In this document: positions 27,834 through 36,435 of the stretch, one piece after another
How positions within the stretch are numbered: position 1 is the first letter of the stretch
Layout of the letters: each line of letters begins with the position of its first letter
Source of the DNA: Croceibacterium_B sp963811255
GTDB taxonomy: Bacteria; Pseudomonadota; Alphaproteobacteria; Sphingomonadales; Sphingomonadaceae
NCBI GenBank assembly: GCA_963811255.1
Contig: CAWEQI010000003.1
Span: 1,612,001 to 1,676,000, forward strand
Direction of reading: 5' to 3'
Length of the DNA: 64,000 nucleotides
The notes under the pieces: generated by a model
Databases searched by the model: none
The model's input: the letters and a program-made list of their open reading frames with translations, nothing else
Told to the model about the DNA's origin: nothing
Made by a program: the position numbers and the translations under genes

Positions 27834-29429
27834 CTAGCTCCCGCCGTATGAATCCAACACCTTGCGCAGGCGCGCGATGGCGTCCTGCCGCCGCTCGGCG
27901 GGAATGCGCGCGAGCTTGGCCTTGAGGCCGGTCGCCAGATCGGCATAGGCGTTCTGCCAGTCGCGCCCGGCGGCTTGCTGGGCCGCGACGTTGCCCGTGC
28001 CGGTGCGGCGGGCGCGCTTGGCCGCCGTCAGCGCGTAAGTCTCGCCGATCCTGGGGATGCGGACGTTCAGCTCGGGTTGGCGCCGCTGCAGTTCGCGCCG
28101 CATCGCTTCGAAGCTGTCGGGTTCGCCATGATCGAGAAACAGGGTGCCTTCGATTGGGCTGCGCTGGTCGATCCAATCGAGCAGCTCGCTCTGGTCGGCG
28201 TGCGCCGAATAGTTGTCGATCCGCCGGATCTGCGCGCGCACCTGGACGTCCGTCCCGGAAATCCGGACCCGCTTGGCCCCTTCGAGAATGATCCGCCCCA
28301 ACGTGCCCTGCGCCTGGTAACCGACGAACATCACCGTCGAATCCCGGCGATGCAGGTTATGCAGCAGGTGATGGCGAATGCGACCGCCTTCGCACATTCC
28401 CGAAGCCGCGAGGATGATCGCACCCGACATCGAGTTGAGGCGGATCGATTCGGCGGTATCGCCAACGAAGTGGAAATCGGGATTGGCGAATACGTTGATG
28501 CCGCCGGTGTCTTCCAGCCTAGCCGAGTAGCGGGCGAAGACTCCGGTGATCTCGTTGGCGAGAGGCGAATCGACGAAAACCGGCGTCTTGGGAATTCGGT
28601 TCTCGCGCAGCAGATAGGCGAGGTCGAGCAGAAGCTCCTGCGTCCGCTCGAGCGCGAACGAGGGGATCACCAGGTTGCCTCCGCGGGCGATCGCCGACGC
28701 GACCTCGGCAGCCAGAACCGTCCGCCGCTGCTCCATGGTCAGCTTCTCGCGGTTGCGTGCGCCATAAGTGCTTTCGCACACCACGTAATCGAATCCCTTC
28801 GGGCCATCGGGATCGGCCAGGAAAGCCTTGTACTCGGGGCCGATGTCGCCCGAGAACATCGCGTGCACCCCGCCCGCCTCAATCTCGATCGAGGCCGAGC
28901 CGAGCACGTGCCCGGCGTTCCACAGCCGCGCGCGAAAGCCGGGGGCGGGCTCGAACCAGTCTCCTCGCTCGATCGGCTTGCACAGCCGCCAGGCGGCGAG
29001 CGCGTCCTGCTCGGTGTAAAGCGGTGCGAACGGTTCCTCGCCCGCCCGGTCGCGCCGGCGATTGCGGCGCTCGGCGTCCATCTCCTGGATGCGCCCGGAA
29101 TCCGCGAGCATAAACTGGAGCAGGTCCCGGGTCGGTCCGGTGCACCAGATCGGTCCGTGAAAGCCATGTGTGGCGAGCTTGGGCAGCAATCCGCTGTGAT
29201 CGATGTGGGCATGCGTCAGCACGACCGCGGCAATGTCCCTCGGATCGAACCCGAACGGCTCAAGGTTCAGCTGTTCGAGCGAGCGCGAACCCTGGAACAT
29301 GCCGCAATCGATCAGGATGCGATGGCCGCCGCGGATCAGCTCCATGCACGAGCCGGTCACTTCTCCGGACGCGCCATGGAATGTCAGTGTCAGAGACTGT
29401 TTGCCCACCGCGCGTCGGCTCACAGGCAC
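27834..29429 (-). CDS. MBL-fold beta-CASP RNA-type metallohydrolase
   Basis: A 531-residue protein. Metallo-beta-lactamase motifs are complete: THAHIDHSG (HxHxDH), NAGHVLGSAS, FSGDIG, and the beta-CASP blocks VCESTYG, AASGMCEGGRIRHHL and SAHADQSELLDW. Proteins of this group are exo/endoribonucleases (RNase J/CPSF-like, YSH1 family). A C-terminal basic extension of about 60 residues (AAKRARRTGTG...) is not part of the core. Its N-terminus overlaps the end of the PRPP synthetase-like gene by about 10 bases, so the two and the phosphorylase gene form one operon. A role in RNA or nucleotide salvage is inferred from that context. Confidence 0.85.
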   Translation of the reverse strand: MPVSRRAVGKQSLTLTFHGASGEVTGSCMELIRGGHRILIDCGMFQGSRSLEQLNLEPFGFDPRDIAAVVLTHAHIDHSGLLPKLATHGFHGPIWCTGPTRDLLQFMLADSGRIQEMDAERRNRRRDRAGEEPFAPLYTEQDALAAWRLCKPIERGDWFEPAPGFRARLWNAGHVLGSASIEIEAGGVHAMFSGDIGPEYKAFLADPDGPKGFDYVVCESTYGARNREKLTMEQRRTVLAAEVASAIARGGNLVIPSFALERTQELLLDLAYLLRENRIPKTPVFVDSPLANEITGVFARYSARLEDTGGINVFANPDFHFVGDTAESIRLNSMSGAIILAASGMCEGGRIRHHLLHNLHRRDSTVMFVGYQAQGTLGRIILEGAKRVRISGTDVQVRAQIRRIDNYSAHADQSELLDWIDQRSPIEGTLFLDHGEPDSFEAMRRELQRRQPELNVRIPRIGETYALTAAKRARRTGTGNVAAQQAAGRDWQNAYADLATGLKAKLARIPAERRQDAIARLRKVLDSYGGS

Positions 29430-30307
29430 CAGCCGTTGCGGCGGATTTCATCAGCCAGCAGGCCGGCCACCGGCAGCGTTCCCACGGGGCCGGCGACACT
29501 GTCCGTCGCACGAATGTTCACTATTCCCGCCTCCCGCAATGCCGCTAGATCGGAATCGCTGGCGAGGCAATGCGTCGCCAGGACCGCGATTTCGCTGGCT
29601 CCCGCCTGGTGCAGCAGGCGCGCCGCCTTCTTCAGCGTCGCACCGGTGGAAATCAAGTCGTCGACCAGCACGACCTTGCGGCCGTTCGCGCGTTCGGCAT
29701 CGAGGATGCGCAAGTCCACGTCGCGGTCGCCGACGCGCCGCTTGATACCGAGGACGAATTCGAGCTCCTTGCGCGCGGCGATCCGCTCGACCCACTGCCG
29801 GGCCTCGCCGTCGGGACCGACCAGCAACGGGTCCTCGTCAACGTCGACCGCCGCGGCGAGCACCGGCGCGGCCGAGACGGCGACGGCGTCGATGCCCGGC
29901 ATGATCGCGGTCAGCGAATGGGTGCGGTGGAGGTGCGGATCGATCGTCAGCAGTGCGTCGAAGTGATTGGCGATGACCTGGCCGATCACGCGCTGGCTCA
30001 CCGCTTCGCCCCGATGGAAGGCAGTGTCCTGCCGCATGTAAGCAAGGTAGGGCACGACGAAGACAACCTTCATTGCGCCATTGTCGCGCAAGGCGGAAGC
30101 GGCAAGCAGCACTTCAACCAGCTTCTCGTTCGGATGATCGAGCGAACGATAAAGGAATGCCGTTTCCGGCGAGGGCCCGACCCGGACCAGGCTCTCGCCG
30201 TCGGGGAAGGCGCGCACCTCGATCGCGTAGTGCGGCACCCCGAGCGACCGCGCCAGACGCTCAGCCGCACTCGTCTCGGCGGCAAACGCAAAGACCGCGC
30301 AACTCAC
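29420..30307 (-). CDS. Ribose-phosphate pyrophosphokinase homologue (archaeal-type)
   Basis: A 295-residue protein with a GTG start at 30307 overlapping the phosphorylase stop (GTGA); the longer frame above is a shadow. The PRPP-binding loop (VVLVDDLISTGATL), AYMRQDTAFHRGEAVSQR and a KRR element are present. DPHLHRTHSL resembles archaeal PRPP synthetases more than the bacterial DLHAxQIQGFF form. The known reaction is ribose 5-phosphate + ATP to PRPP + AMP. Because it is coupled to an NMP-phosphorylase-like enzyme, which would release ribose 1,5-bisphosphate, a related pyrophosphokinase substrate is conceivable. It is probably not the housekeeping Prs; that gene should be elsewhere. Confidence 0.85.
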   Translation of the reverse strand: MSCAVFAFAAETSAAERLARSLGVPHYAIEVRAFPDGESLVRVGPSPETAFLYRSLDHPNEKLVEVLLAASALRDNGAMKVVFVVPYLAYMRQDTAFHRGEAVSQRVIGQVIANHFDALLTIDPHLHRTHSLTAIMPGIDAVAVSAAPVLAAAVDVDEDPLLVGPDGEARQWVERIAARKELEFVLGIKRRVGDRDVDLRILDAERANGRKVVLVDDLISTGATLKKAARLLHQAGASEIAVLATHCLASDSDLAALREAGIVNIRATDSVAGPVGTLPVAGLLADEIRRNGWCL

Positions 30308-31791
30308 GATGCCACCTCGTATGAGGAATTTTCGGCGGCGAGATCGCGCGCGAAGCCGAGCCCGGTCTCCGAATTGGCGTAGATGCGGTAAAGCGTGTCG
30401 CCCGCCCGGACGTGCGCGCCCACCTTGCACATCAGGTCGATCCCCGCACCCTCGTCCATCGGCGCGCCGGCGAGCCTGGCGATCCGGGCAATGCGCTCGC
30501 AGTCGATCTGGCGGACCTCGCCCGGCTTCGGCGCGACGACGTCGAAGCGATAGCTACCGAGCGCGGGTGGCTCGGCCCGTGGACCTTGCGCCTCGATCAG
30601 CCGCTCCATCGCGGCAAGCGCCGCACCCGAGGCGAGCAACTCGAGTGCTCGAGCGTACCCGCGGCCGCCCTCGAGCGCGGGATCGAACTCGAGCATCTGC
30701 CCGGCCAGAGCCACGGCGTGCTCGCGCAGGTCGGCCGGCGCGTCCTCCTCGTTGCGCAGCACCGCCATTACGTCGCGTACTTCGAGCACCGGCCCGACCC
30801 CGCGACCGACCGGCTGCGAGCCATCGCTGAGCACGACCGTGGTCACCAGTCCCAGGTGGCGGGCGACGTACTCGAACAGCTTGCGCAATCTCACGGCATC
30901 GCTCTGCGAACGGACCTTGGCGGTCGGGCCGACCGGAATGTCGATCACCAGGTGCGTCGAGCCGGCGGAGACCTTTTTCGAGAGGATCGAGGCGACCATC
31001 TGCTCGTAGGTATCGAGCCTGAGTGGGCGCTCGACCGAGATCAGCACGTCGTCGGCCGGCGAGAGGTTCACCCGTCCGCCCCAGGCCAGGAAAGCCTTTT
31101 CGCTGGCGATGATCTGCTTCATCCGCTCCTCGGTGAGGTCAACATTGGCGAGCACCGCCATGGTGTCCGCCGTTCCCGACGGTGAAGTGATCGCGCGAGA
31201 CGAGGTCTTCGGGCACACCAGACCGTGGGCGGCGACGATCGGCACCACGATCATCGAGGTGCGATTGCCAGGAATGCCGCCGATGCAATGCTTGTCGACG
31301 ACCAGCGGCAAATCCCAGTGCAGCCGGTTGCCGACGTCGATCATCGAACGGGTGAGCGAGAGCGTCTCCTGGGTGGTCATGAACCCGGCGCAGGCGACGA
31401 GGAATGCACCGATCTCCATCGGCGAATAGAGGTGGGCGGACACGTCGCGGATAATGGCTGCCAGTTCGCTGTCGGCCAGCGTGTCGCCGTCGATCTTGCG
31501 GCGCACCGATTCGAGGCTCGCGGGCGGGCGCGCCTGCTCGATTGCCACTTCGGTCCCTTCGGGGCAGCCGAGCCGGCGGAAGGCCTGCTCGCTCAGCCCG
31601 ATCTCTCCGGCGCGGATCAGGTCGCCGTCGTCGGCGATGTTCAGCGTCGCCAGGATATCGTGCGTGCCGGCGGAGATGCGGATCTTGCGCAGCGCCTGGT
31701 ACTGCTCGGGCGAATAGCCCTCGCTGTCGCGCAACAGGAAAGCGATATTTTCGGGATAGGTGTCGATCGGAACGCGTCTGATCTTCGGCAT
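30304..31791 (-). CDS. Thymidine phosphorylase family protein, AMP-phosphorylase-like
   Basis: A 495-residue protein. The core has the family signatures SLTRSMIDVG, LPLVVDKHCIGGIPGNR and TSPSGTADTMAVL. An extra N-terminal ~85 residues (GEIGLSEQAFRRLGCPEGTEVAIEQARPP precedes the core) matches the layout of archaeal AMP phosphorylases (about 500 residues) rather than DeoA (about 440). Such enzymes split nucleoside monophosphates with phosphate into base and ribose 1,5-bisphosphate; DeoA splits thymidine. It is first in a three-gene operon with the PRPP synthetase homologue and the beta-CASP enzyme. Substrate (NMP or nucleoside) cannot be decided from sequence alone. Confidence 0.85.
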   Translation of the reverse strand: MPKIRRVPIDTYPENIAFLLRDSEGYSPEQYQALRKIRISAGTHDILATLNIADDGDLIRAGEIGLSEQAFRRLGCPEGTEVAIEQARPPASLESVRRKIDGDTLADSELAAIIRDVSAHLYSPMEIGAFLVACAGFMTTQETLSLTRSMIDVGNRLHWDLPLVVDKHCIGGIPGNRTSMIVVPIVAAHGLVCPKTSSRAITSPSGTADTMAVLANVDLTEERMKQIIASEKAFLAWGGRVNLSPADDVLISVERPLRLDTYEQMVASILSKKVSAGSTHLVIDIPVGPTAKVRSQSDAVRLRKLFEYVARHLGLVTTVVLSDGSQPVGRGVGPVLEVRDVMAVLRNEEDAPADLREHAVALAGQMLEFDPALEGGRGYARALELLASGAALAAMERLIEAQGPRAEPPALGSYRFDVVAPKPGEVRQIDCERIARIARLAGAPMDEGAGIDLMCKVGAHVRAGDTLYRIYANSETGLGFARDLAAENSSYEVAS

Positions 31792-31881
31792 CGCCCGATT
31801 GTTCCACCTGAATTGCCTCGGCTGTCGAGGCCCGTGGACCCGGGCTTAAGCCGCCCTCCCGCCAGACCTGTATCGGGAATG

Positions 31882-32823
31882 CTACGGAGCGGACTGCGCC
31901 GGCCCCATCGCGGCGTAAAGGCGCTTGATGTCGTCCGGATGCGCCAGCCCGGAGCCGGGAGTCAGCACCGCCGCGGCGCCCCCCGCCATGCCGAAGCGGA
32001 AGGCCTCCTGTGCCGTCCAGCCGGAGGCGAGCGCGTGCAGCATCGCGGCGAGGAAGCTGTCGCCCGCTCCGACCGCGCTCGCCGTCGGCACCGGAAGCGC
32101 CGGCAGTCGCACCACCCCTGCGCTATTGGCCAGCATCGCCCCTTCCCGACCCATCGTCACCGCGACGTTTTCCGCCTCGCCGACTTCGATGATAGCCGCC
32201 GCCGCGGCGGCGACGGCTTCGTCGGTCGCTAGGGCCTGGCCGCTCAGCGCCTGCAATTCATCGAGGCTGGGCTTAACCAGGAACACGCCGCCGCCGGCCA
32301 GCCCTTGGGACAGCGCCGGCCCCGAACTGTCGAGCACGAAGCGCATGCCGCGCTCCTTCGCAATTGCTCCGACTCGCGCGTAGAAGTCCGGTGGAACACC
32401 TTTCGGCAAGGAGCCGCTGGCGACGAGATAGTCGCACCTTGCCTCGGCGAGCGCATCGAGGCACGCCTGCCATTCGCTGTCCGAAACAACCGGCCCTTCG
32501 GCCATAAAGCGAAATTCCCGGCCCGTTTCCCGCTCGAACACGGTGGTGCACAGGCGTGTCTCCCCCGCGGTCGGGATCCTCGTCTTGACCAGCTGATGCT
32601 GATCGAGCAGCCCATCGAGCGCGGTGCCCATCGGTCCGCCCGAGAGGTAGTAACACCGCGCGTTGCCGCCGAGGCGGACGAACACGCGGGCGACACAGAT
32701 CCCGCCTCCGCCCGGCGCATGCAGTTCATTGCGCCCGCGCAGCTTATGCGTCGGAACCACCTGATCGACTTCGAGCGCTACGTCGATCGTCGGATTCATC
32801 GTCAATGTGGCGATTTCAGTCAT
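31882..32823 (-). CDS. pfkB: 6-phosphofructokinase 2 / hexose kinase of the PfkB family
   Basis: A 313-residue ribokinase-fold kinase close to E. coli PfkB over its whole length: APGGGGICVAR, VASGSLPKGVPP, FVLDSSGPALSQGL, VKPSLDELQAL, and the catalytic-base motif SAVGAGDSFLAAM. It phosphorylates fructose 6-phosphate (or a related sugar phosphate) with ATP. The ATG follows AGGCGGAA. It is upstream of the phosphorylase operon on the same strand with a 90-base gap, and divergent from ldhA. Together with ldhA and ppsA it points to carbohydrate turnover under low oxygen. Confidence 0.88.
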   Translation of the reverse strand: MTEIATLTMNPTIDVALEVDQVVPTHKLRGRNELHAPGGGGICVARVFVRLGGNARCYYLSGGPMGTALDGLLDQHQLVKTRIPTAGETRLCTTVFERETGREFRFMAEGPVVSDSEWQACLDALAEARCDYLVASGSLPKGVPPDFYARVGAIAKERGMRFVLDSSGPALSQGLAGGGVFLVKPSLDELQALSGQALATDEAVAAAAAAIIEVGEAENVAVTMGREGAMLANSAGVVRLPALPVPTASAVGAGDSFLAAMLHALASGWTAQEAFRFGMAGGAAAVLTPGSGLAHPDDIKRLYAAMGPAQSAP

Positions 32824-32927
32824 TTCCGCCTCGGACCTATCGCGAATTGGAGGAAGTGGGAACCGCGGGCGCAGGTCCGGTCATATCCCAGTGGCCGGCC
32901 ACAGGGCCGCCATGGGAGAACGCCGTC

Positions 32928-33938
32928 ATGCGCACTGCCGTTTTCAGTTCGAAACCCTATGACCGCCGGTTCCTGCAACAGGCGAACCGCGATGACCGGC
33001 ACGAACTGACTTTCTTCGATGCCCGGCTCGACAAGAGTACCGCCAGTCTGGCGAATGGCTTCGAAGCGGTTTGCGTGTTCGTCAACGACGCGCTCGACGC
33101 CGACGTGCTCGCCCAACTCAAGGCCGGCGGGGTCGGCCTGGTCGCGCTGCGCTGCACCGGGTTCAACAACGTCGACCTGCGTGCCGCCGAAAGGCTCGGC
33201 GTGGTGGTCGCTCGCGTCCCTGCCTATTCGCCCGATTCGGTCGCCGAGTTCGCCATCGGCCTGCTGCTCAGCCTCGAACGCAAGATTCACCGGGCATGGG
33301 CTCGCGTGCGCGAGGACAACTTCGCGCTCGAAGGGCTGCTCGGGCGGATGATTCACGGGCGGACGGTCGGAGTGATCGGCACCGGACGCATCGGAGCGCT
33401 GGTCGCCCGCATGCTTCGCGCGGGCTTCGGCTGCGAGGTGCTGGCCTGCGATACCGTGGAGAAGGAGGAGCTCAAGGCCATTGGCGTGCGTTACACGGCT
33501 TGCGATGACCTGCTCGCGCAGAGCGACATCGTCACCCTGCATTGCCCGCTCACGCCAGAGACCCGCCACCTGATCGACGCCCGGGCCATCGAGCGGGCAA
33601 GGGATCGGCTGGTGATCGTCAACACCAGCCGCGGTGCGTTGATCGACACCGCAGCGGTGATTGAGGGGCTGAAGAGCGGCAAGCTCGGCGGCGTCGCGCT
33701 CGACGTTTACGAACAGGAGGGGGACCTTTTCTTCGCCGACCTGTCGAACGAAATCGTCCAGGACGACCTGTTCCAGCGCCTGCTCACCTTCCCCAACGTG
33801 CTGGTCACCGGACATCAGGCGTTCTTCACCGAGGCCGCGCTGACGGCGATTGCCGAAACGACCCTCGCCAATCTGACGGCATTCGAGCGCGGCGAAGCAA
33901 TGCCGAACCGGCTGGGCGCCGCCCACATTGCCCGCTGA
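32928..33938 (+). CDS. ldhA: Fermentative D-lactate dehydrogenase (2-hydroxyacid dehydrogenase family)
   Basis: A 336-residue protein starting MRTAVFSSKPYD, with GGGAGAA about 8 bases upstream. It is similar throughout to E. coli LdhA: ALRCTGFNNVDL, VPAYSPDSVAEFAIG, the NAD fold GVIGTGRIG, LHCPLTPETRHLI, VNTSRGALIDT, and the catalytic His region VTGHQAFFTEAAL. It reduces pyruvate to D-lactate with NADH in the cytoplasm. It is divergent from pfkB and converges on ppsA with six bases between the stops. Its presence suggests that the organism faces oxygen limitation, which fits the electron-export genes at the start of the window. Confidence 0.9.
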   Translation: MRTAVFSSKPYDRRFLQQANRDDRHELTFFDARLDKSTASLANGFEAVCVFVNDALDADVLAQLKAGGVGLVALRCTGFNNVDLRAAERLGVVVARVPAYSPDSVAEFAIGLLLSLERKIHRAWARVREDNFALEGLLGRMIHGRTVGVIGTGRIGALVARMLRAGFGCEVLACDTVEKEELKAIGVRYTACDDLLAQSDIVTLHCPLTPETRHLIDARAIERARDRLVIVNTSRGALIDTAAVIEGLKSGKLGGVALDVYEQEGDLFFADLSNEIVQDDLFQRLLTFPNVLVTGHQAFFTEAALTAIAETTLANLTAFERGEAMPNRLGAAHIAR

Positions 33939-33944
33939 GGCGGG

Positions 33945-36374
33945 TCAACCCCGCTCGACCTCGGCAACCACCTTCAGTGTTTTCACGAAACTGTCGGGAT
34001 TGAGCGAGATGGTATCGATGCCCTGCTCGACCAGGAACCGTGCGAACTCGGGATAGTTGCTCGGCGCCTGTCCGCAGATGCCCACCTTGGCTCCGGCCGC
34101 GTGGGCGCGGGGGATCAGGTCGGCGATCAGCCTTTCGACCGCCGGATCGCGCTCGTCGAACAGCGGCGCCAGCTTCGCCGAGTCCCGATCCACCCCCAAG
34201 ACCAGTTGCGTGAGGTCGTTCGAGCCGATCGAAAAGCCGTCGAAGCGGCGGGCGAAATCCTCGGTGCGCAGCACGTTGGTGGGGATTTCGCACATCACGT
34301 ACACTTCGAGCCCGTTCTCGCCGCGTTTGAGGCCGTTGTGCGCCATCTCGGCCAGCACCTTGTCGGCTTCGTCCGGAGTGCGGCAGAACGGCACCATCGG
34401 CACAACGTTGGTGAAGCCCATGCGCTCGCGCACGCGCTTGAGGGCGCGGCATTCGAGCGCGAAACCTTCGCGGTACTGCTCGCTGTAATAGCGCGAGGCG
34501 CCGCGGAAGCCGAGCATAGGGTTCTCTTCCTGCGGCTCGAAGTCAGCCCCGCCGAGCAGGCGGGCGTATTCGTTGGTCTTGAAATCGCTCAGACGGACGA
34601 TCGCCGGGTGCGGATGGGCGGCCGCGGCAATCCGGGCGATGCCTAGCGAGAGACGGTCGACGAAGTACTCGGTCGGGTCGTCGTAGCCGCGGACCAGCCG
34701 GCCAATCGCGCGGCGGGTGGCGCGGTCCTTCACCCTTTCAGGGTGGACCAGCGCCATCGGATGGACCTGCAGCCAGTTGCTGACGATGAACTCCATCCGC
34801 GCGAGCCCGACTCCTTTCGCCGGCAGCGGCCACCAGGCGAAGGCGGTGTCCGGATCGGCCAGGTTGATCATCAGTCCGGTGCGGGTCTGCGGCAGGCCGG
34901 CGACATCGACCTCCTCGGAGCCGAACGGCAGCTTGCCGCGATAGACGCGACCCTCGTCGCCCTCGGCGCACGACAGCGTGACCATGCTCTCGCCGGCGAG
35001 AACTTCGGTTGCGTTTTCGGTTCCGACTACCGCTGGCACCCCGAGTTCGCGGCTGACGATCGCGGCGTGGCTGGTCGGACCGCCGTGGTCGGTGACGATG
35101 CCGGCAGCGCGGCGCATCGCCGGCACCCAATCCGGATCGGTCATTTCGGTGACGAGAATGGCGCCGTCCTGGAATTGATCGATGTCGGCCGCATCGCGGA
35201 TCAGGCACACCGATGCCGCGGCGACCCCCTGGCCTACCGCCGAGCCAGTGACCAGCGGCTTGGCGTCGCCGACGTCGATATGCCAGCTCTTGAGCGTTCC
35301 GGCGCGGCGGACCGACTGCACCGTCTCCGGCCGCGCCTGGACGATGAACAGGTCGCCGGTCTCGCCGTCCTTGGCCCATTCCATGTCCATCGGCCGGTCG
35401 TAATGCTTCTCGATCGCGACCGCCCAGCGGGCGAGGCTGAGCACGTCCGCATCTTCCAGAACGAGGGCCCGCCGCTCCGCTGCGGAGGTCGGTACGTCCT
35501 TGGTACGAGCGGTGCCGCCCTTGGCGTAGATCAGCTTATGCGACTTACCGCCGCACTTCCGGCCGATCACCGGGGCCAACTGCTGGTCGTCAAGCAAGGG
35601 CTTGAACACAGTGTAGCGGTCGGGATCGACTTCCCCTTGCACCACCAATTCGCCCAGACCCCAGGCGGCGCTGATTTCCACCACCTTCGGAAAGCCGGTT
35701 TCGGGATCGAGCGAGAACATCACCCCCGAACCGGCGAGGTCCGAGCGGACCATCCGTTGCACGCCGACCGACAGCGCCACGGCCATGTGGTCGAAATGCT
35801 TGGCCTCGCGATAAGAGATCGCCCGATCGGTGAACAGCGAGGCATAGCACTTGCGGCAGGATTCGAGCAGCGCGGCTTCGCCGGACACATTGAGAAACGT
35901 CTCCTGCTGGCCAGCGAAGCTGGCGTCAGGCAAATCCTCGGCTGTCGCGCTCGAGCGCACCGCGACCGCCAGATCGGGCTGCCCTTCCTGCTTGCATAGC
36001 GCGCGATAGGATGCGCGGATCGCCTCCGCGATCCCTTCGGGCAACGGCGCATTGCCGATCGCTTCGCGGATCTTCGTCCCGGCTTCGTGGAGGCCGAGCT
36101 TCCCGTCGCGTAGCTCAGCAAGATGGTCCTTGAGCAGATCGTCAAGACCGGCGGCGTCGATCGTCGCCCGATAGGCATCGGCGGTGACGGCAAAGCCGTC
36201 GGGAACGCGAACGCCCTCGCCAGCAAGCGCAGTCAGCATCTCGCCCAGCGAGGCGTTCTTGCCGCCGACGCTGGGGACGTCGGCGATGCCGACCTCGCGG
36301 AAGGGCACGGTCCAGCGCGGTTCGGCGGACACGGTGGAAGGAGCGGCGGGGCGGGTGGTTTCGAGCGTGGTCAT
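33945..36374 (-). CDS. ppsA: Phosphoenolpyruvate synthase
   Basis: An 809-residue protein. The ATG at 36374 (MTTLETTRP) is preferred to a TTG 17 codons upstream. The N-terminal ATP-binding domain begins VPSVGGKNASLGEML. The phosphohistidine site is in GGPTSHAAIVSRELGVPAVVG, and the C-terminal PEP/pyruvate-binding barrel ends CGQAPSNYPEFARFLVEQG. It makes PEP from pyruvate and ATP, a gluconeogenic step. Length matches E. coli PpsA (792). It follows the GH130 gene on the same strand (61-base gap), linking sugar phosphorolysis with PEP supply. Confidence 0.93.
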   Translation of the reverse strand: MTTLETTRPAAPSTVSAEPRWTVPFREVGIADVPSVGGKNASLGEMLTALAGEGVRVPDGFAVTADAYRATIDAAGLDDLLKDHLAELRDGKLGLHEAGTKIREAIGNAPLPEGIAEAIRASYRALCKQEGQPDLAVAVRSSATAEDLPDASFAGQQETFLNVSGEAALLESCRKCYASLFTDRAISYREAKHFDHMAVALSVGVQRMVRSDLAGSGVMFSLDPETGFPKVVEISAAWGLGELVVQGEVDPDRYTVFKPLLDDQQLAPVIGRKCGGKSHKLIYAKGGTARTKDVPTSAAERRALVLEDADVLSLARWAVAIEKHYDRPMDMEWAKDGETGDLFIVQARPETVQSVRRAGTLKSWHIDVGDAKPLVTGSAVGQGVAAASVCLIRDAADIDQFQDGAILVTEMTDPDWVPAMRRAAGIVTDHGGPTSHAAIVSRELGVPAVVGTENATEVLAGESMVTLSCAEGDEGRVYRGKLPFGSEEVDVAGLPQTRTGLMINLADPDTAFAWWPLPAKGVGLARMEFIVSNWLQVHPMALVHPERVKDRATRRAIGRLVRGYDDPTEYFVDRLSLGIARIAAAAHPHPAIVRLSDFKTNEYARLLGGADFEPQEENPMLGFRGASRYYSEQYREGFALECRALKRVRERMGFTNVVPMVPFCRTPDEADKVLAEMAHNGLKRGENGLEVYVMCEIPTNVLRTEDFARRFDGFSIGSNDLTQLVLGVDRDSAKLAPLFDERDPAVERLIADLIPRAHAAGAKVGICGQAPSNYPEFARFLVEQGIDTISLNPDSFVKTLKVVAEVERG

Positions 36375-36435
36375 GACGCCAACCTGCGGAAGCGGGGCAA
36401 GCGGTTCTATCCGCAACTTCCCCAAGGCTCTGCCG

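Noticed and set aside
33938..33945. Terminator between convergent ldhA and ppsA
   Set aside because: Only six bases separate the stop codons and no hairpin was found.
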